Source: Flavobacterium tructae (GTDB taxonomy: Bacteria; Bacteroidota; Bacteroidia; Flavobacteriales; Flavobacteriaceae). Taken from it: a stretch of 64,000 bases of DNA. The position numbers and the translations under genes are program-made. The stretch lies in contig NZ_MUHH01000022.1 in assembly GCF_002217475.1 (NCBI RefSeq), positions 1 to 64,000 on the forward strand. The letters run 5' to 3'. This document shows, in pieces, positions 63,632 through 64,000 of the stretch. The notes beneath the pieces were generated by a model that did not search any database, had not been told where the DNA came from, and worked only from the letters and a program-made list of their open reading frames with translations. The stretch's first letter is position 1. Each line of letters starts with the position of its first letter.

Positions 63632-64000
63632 ATGAATAATCTTAAAAACTCCTTGTTTTACATTACGGTTATTGGCGGTTTTACAGGCCTGATCTATTGG
63701 GTAATTTCAAAAGGGGTTTCACTTGAGGCCGGACGCGGAGTCGTTCATAAAAAAATAGAAAGTAATCACTGGAATGATTTTCTTCACTCGATGATAGAAA
63801 ACCTACAGCATCCTTTGGCTATTTTATTAGCACAGATCGTGACTATTATTTTAGTAGCCCGTTTGTTCGGGTGGTTTTTTAGAAAAATAGGACAGCCTTC
63901 CGTAATTGGAGAAATGATTGCCGGAATTGTTTTAGGGCCCTCTTTGGTCGGAATGTATTTTCCTGAATTTTCAGCTGCTTTATTTCCAAAAGAATCTTTA
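63632..64000 (+). CDS. Kef-type cation/proton antiporter (CPA2), 3' end outside window
   Basis: ATG at 63632, open to the end of the window (123 codons seen). An N-terminal membrane segment, a short extracytoplasmic loop (VSLEAGRGVVHKK), a second region with LQHPLAILLAQIVTIILVARL, then GWFFRKIGQPSVIGEMIAGIVLGPSLVG, which is the signature of the Na+/H+ exchanger domain of the CPA2/Kef family. It exchanges potassium or sodium for protons across the inner membrane. The rest of the exchanger domain and any TrkA-N domain lie to the right. Confidence 0.9.
   Translation, partial: MNNLKNSLFYITVIGGFTGLIYWVISKGVSLEAGRGVVHKKIESNHWNDFLHSMIENLQHPLAILLAQIVTIILVARLFGWFFRKIGQPSVIGEMIAGIVLGPSLVGMYFPEFSAALFPKESL

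Overview
The window is a low-GC chromosomal segment of a Bacteroidota bacterium, almost certainly Flavobacteriaceae and most like Flavobacterium. The evidence is TAnnTTTG -7 promoter boxes, absence of Shine-Dalgarno sites, TonB-dependent receptors with STN and carboxypeptidase-like N-termini, two giant secreted proteins with type IX secretion (T9SS) tails, a PID-CTERM-like protein, and the ribE / pdxA-DUF177-rpmF-fabH-accB-accC neighbourhood. No phylogenetic test was possible; the assignment rests on family recognition.

Layout. 1-2557 is the right end of an integrated genomic island: a DGQHR-domain gene cut by the window edge, a tyrosine integrase, and a 3' fragment of a tRNA-Met gene that marks the attachment site. 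2765-6790 is a FecI/FecR-type cell-surface signalling locus with its TonB receptor. 6917-11144 is an accessory patch: a beta-barrel-like protein, a lipoprotein with an HExxH-like motif, a decayed copy of that motif, and a small HTH regulator beside a 32-bp perfect palindrome. 11145-20261 holds a haem-type TonB receptor and a 2104-residue modular T9SS protein. 21273-26968 is housekeeping: riboflavin, pyridoxal phosphate, ribosomal protein L32 and fatty-acid initiation. 27269-29240 is a tandem array of six small secreted PepSY-like proteins, followed by a sigma-54 response regulator and a hybrid histidine kinase that converge on shared stop codons. 33336-43353 covers an S9 peptidase, a FAD oxidoreductase, a 1632-residue T9SS protein, a monofunctional transglycosylase and an LpxR-like lipid A deacylase.

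44401-45282 is the most unusual stretch: an intact tRNA-Ala(GGC), a damaged tRNA-Ala copy, and two tandem 360-bp units, each a GIY-YIG nuclease ORF whose stop codon lies inside a 3' tRNA-Ala fragment. In all three damaged tRNAs the anticodon arm is replaced by a TCCCGAT...ATCGGGA inverted repeat. 45388-63333 is mostly core genes (QueD-like, lpxH, recJ, rsmI, tdk, rpoN, asnS, an MMPL/RND exporter, an SMR exporter and a LytS/LytTR pair). The window ends inside a Kef-type antiporter.

How parts connect: envelope biogenesis and secretion dominate (T9SS cargo, TonB receptors, LpxH, LpxR-like, MtgA, RND). The PepSY array sits next to a sigma-54 activator, and rpoN itself is at 55440-56900. Intergenic regions carry several dispersed palindrome families, including GCTGAGCGAAGTCGA elements and AAACCCGACAGGTTT terminator-like hairpins.
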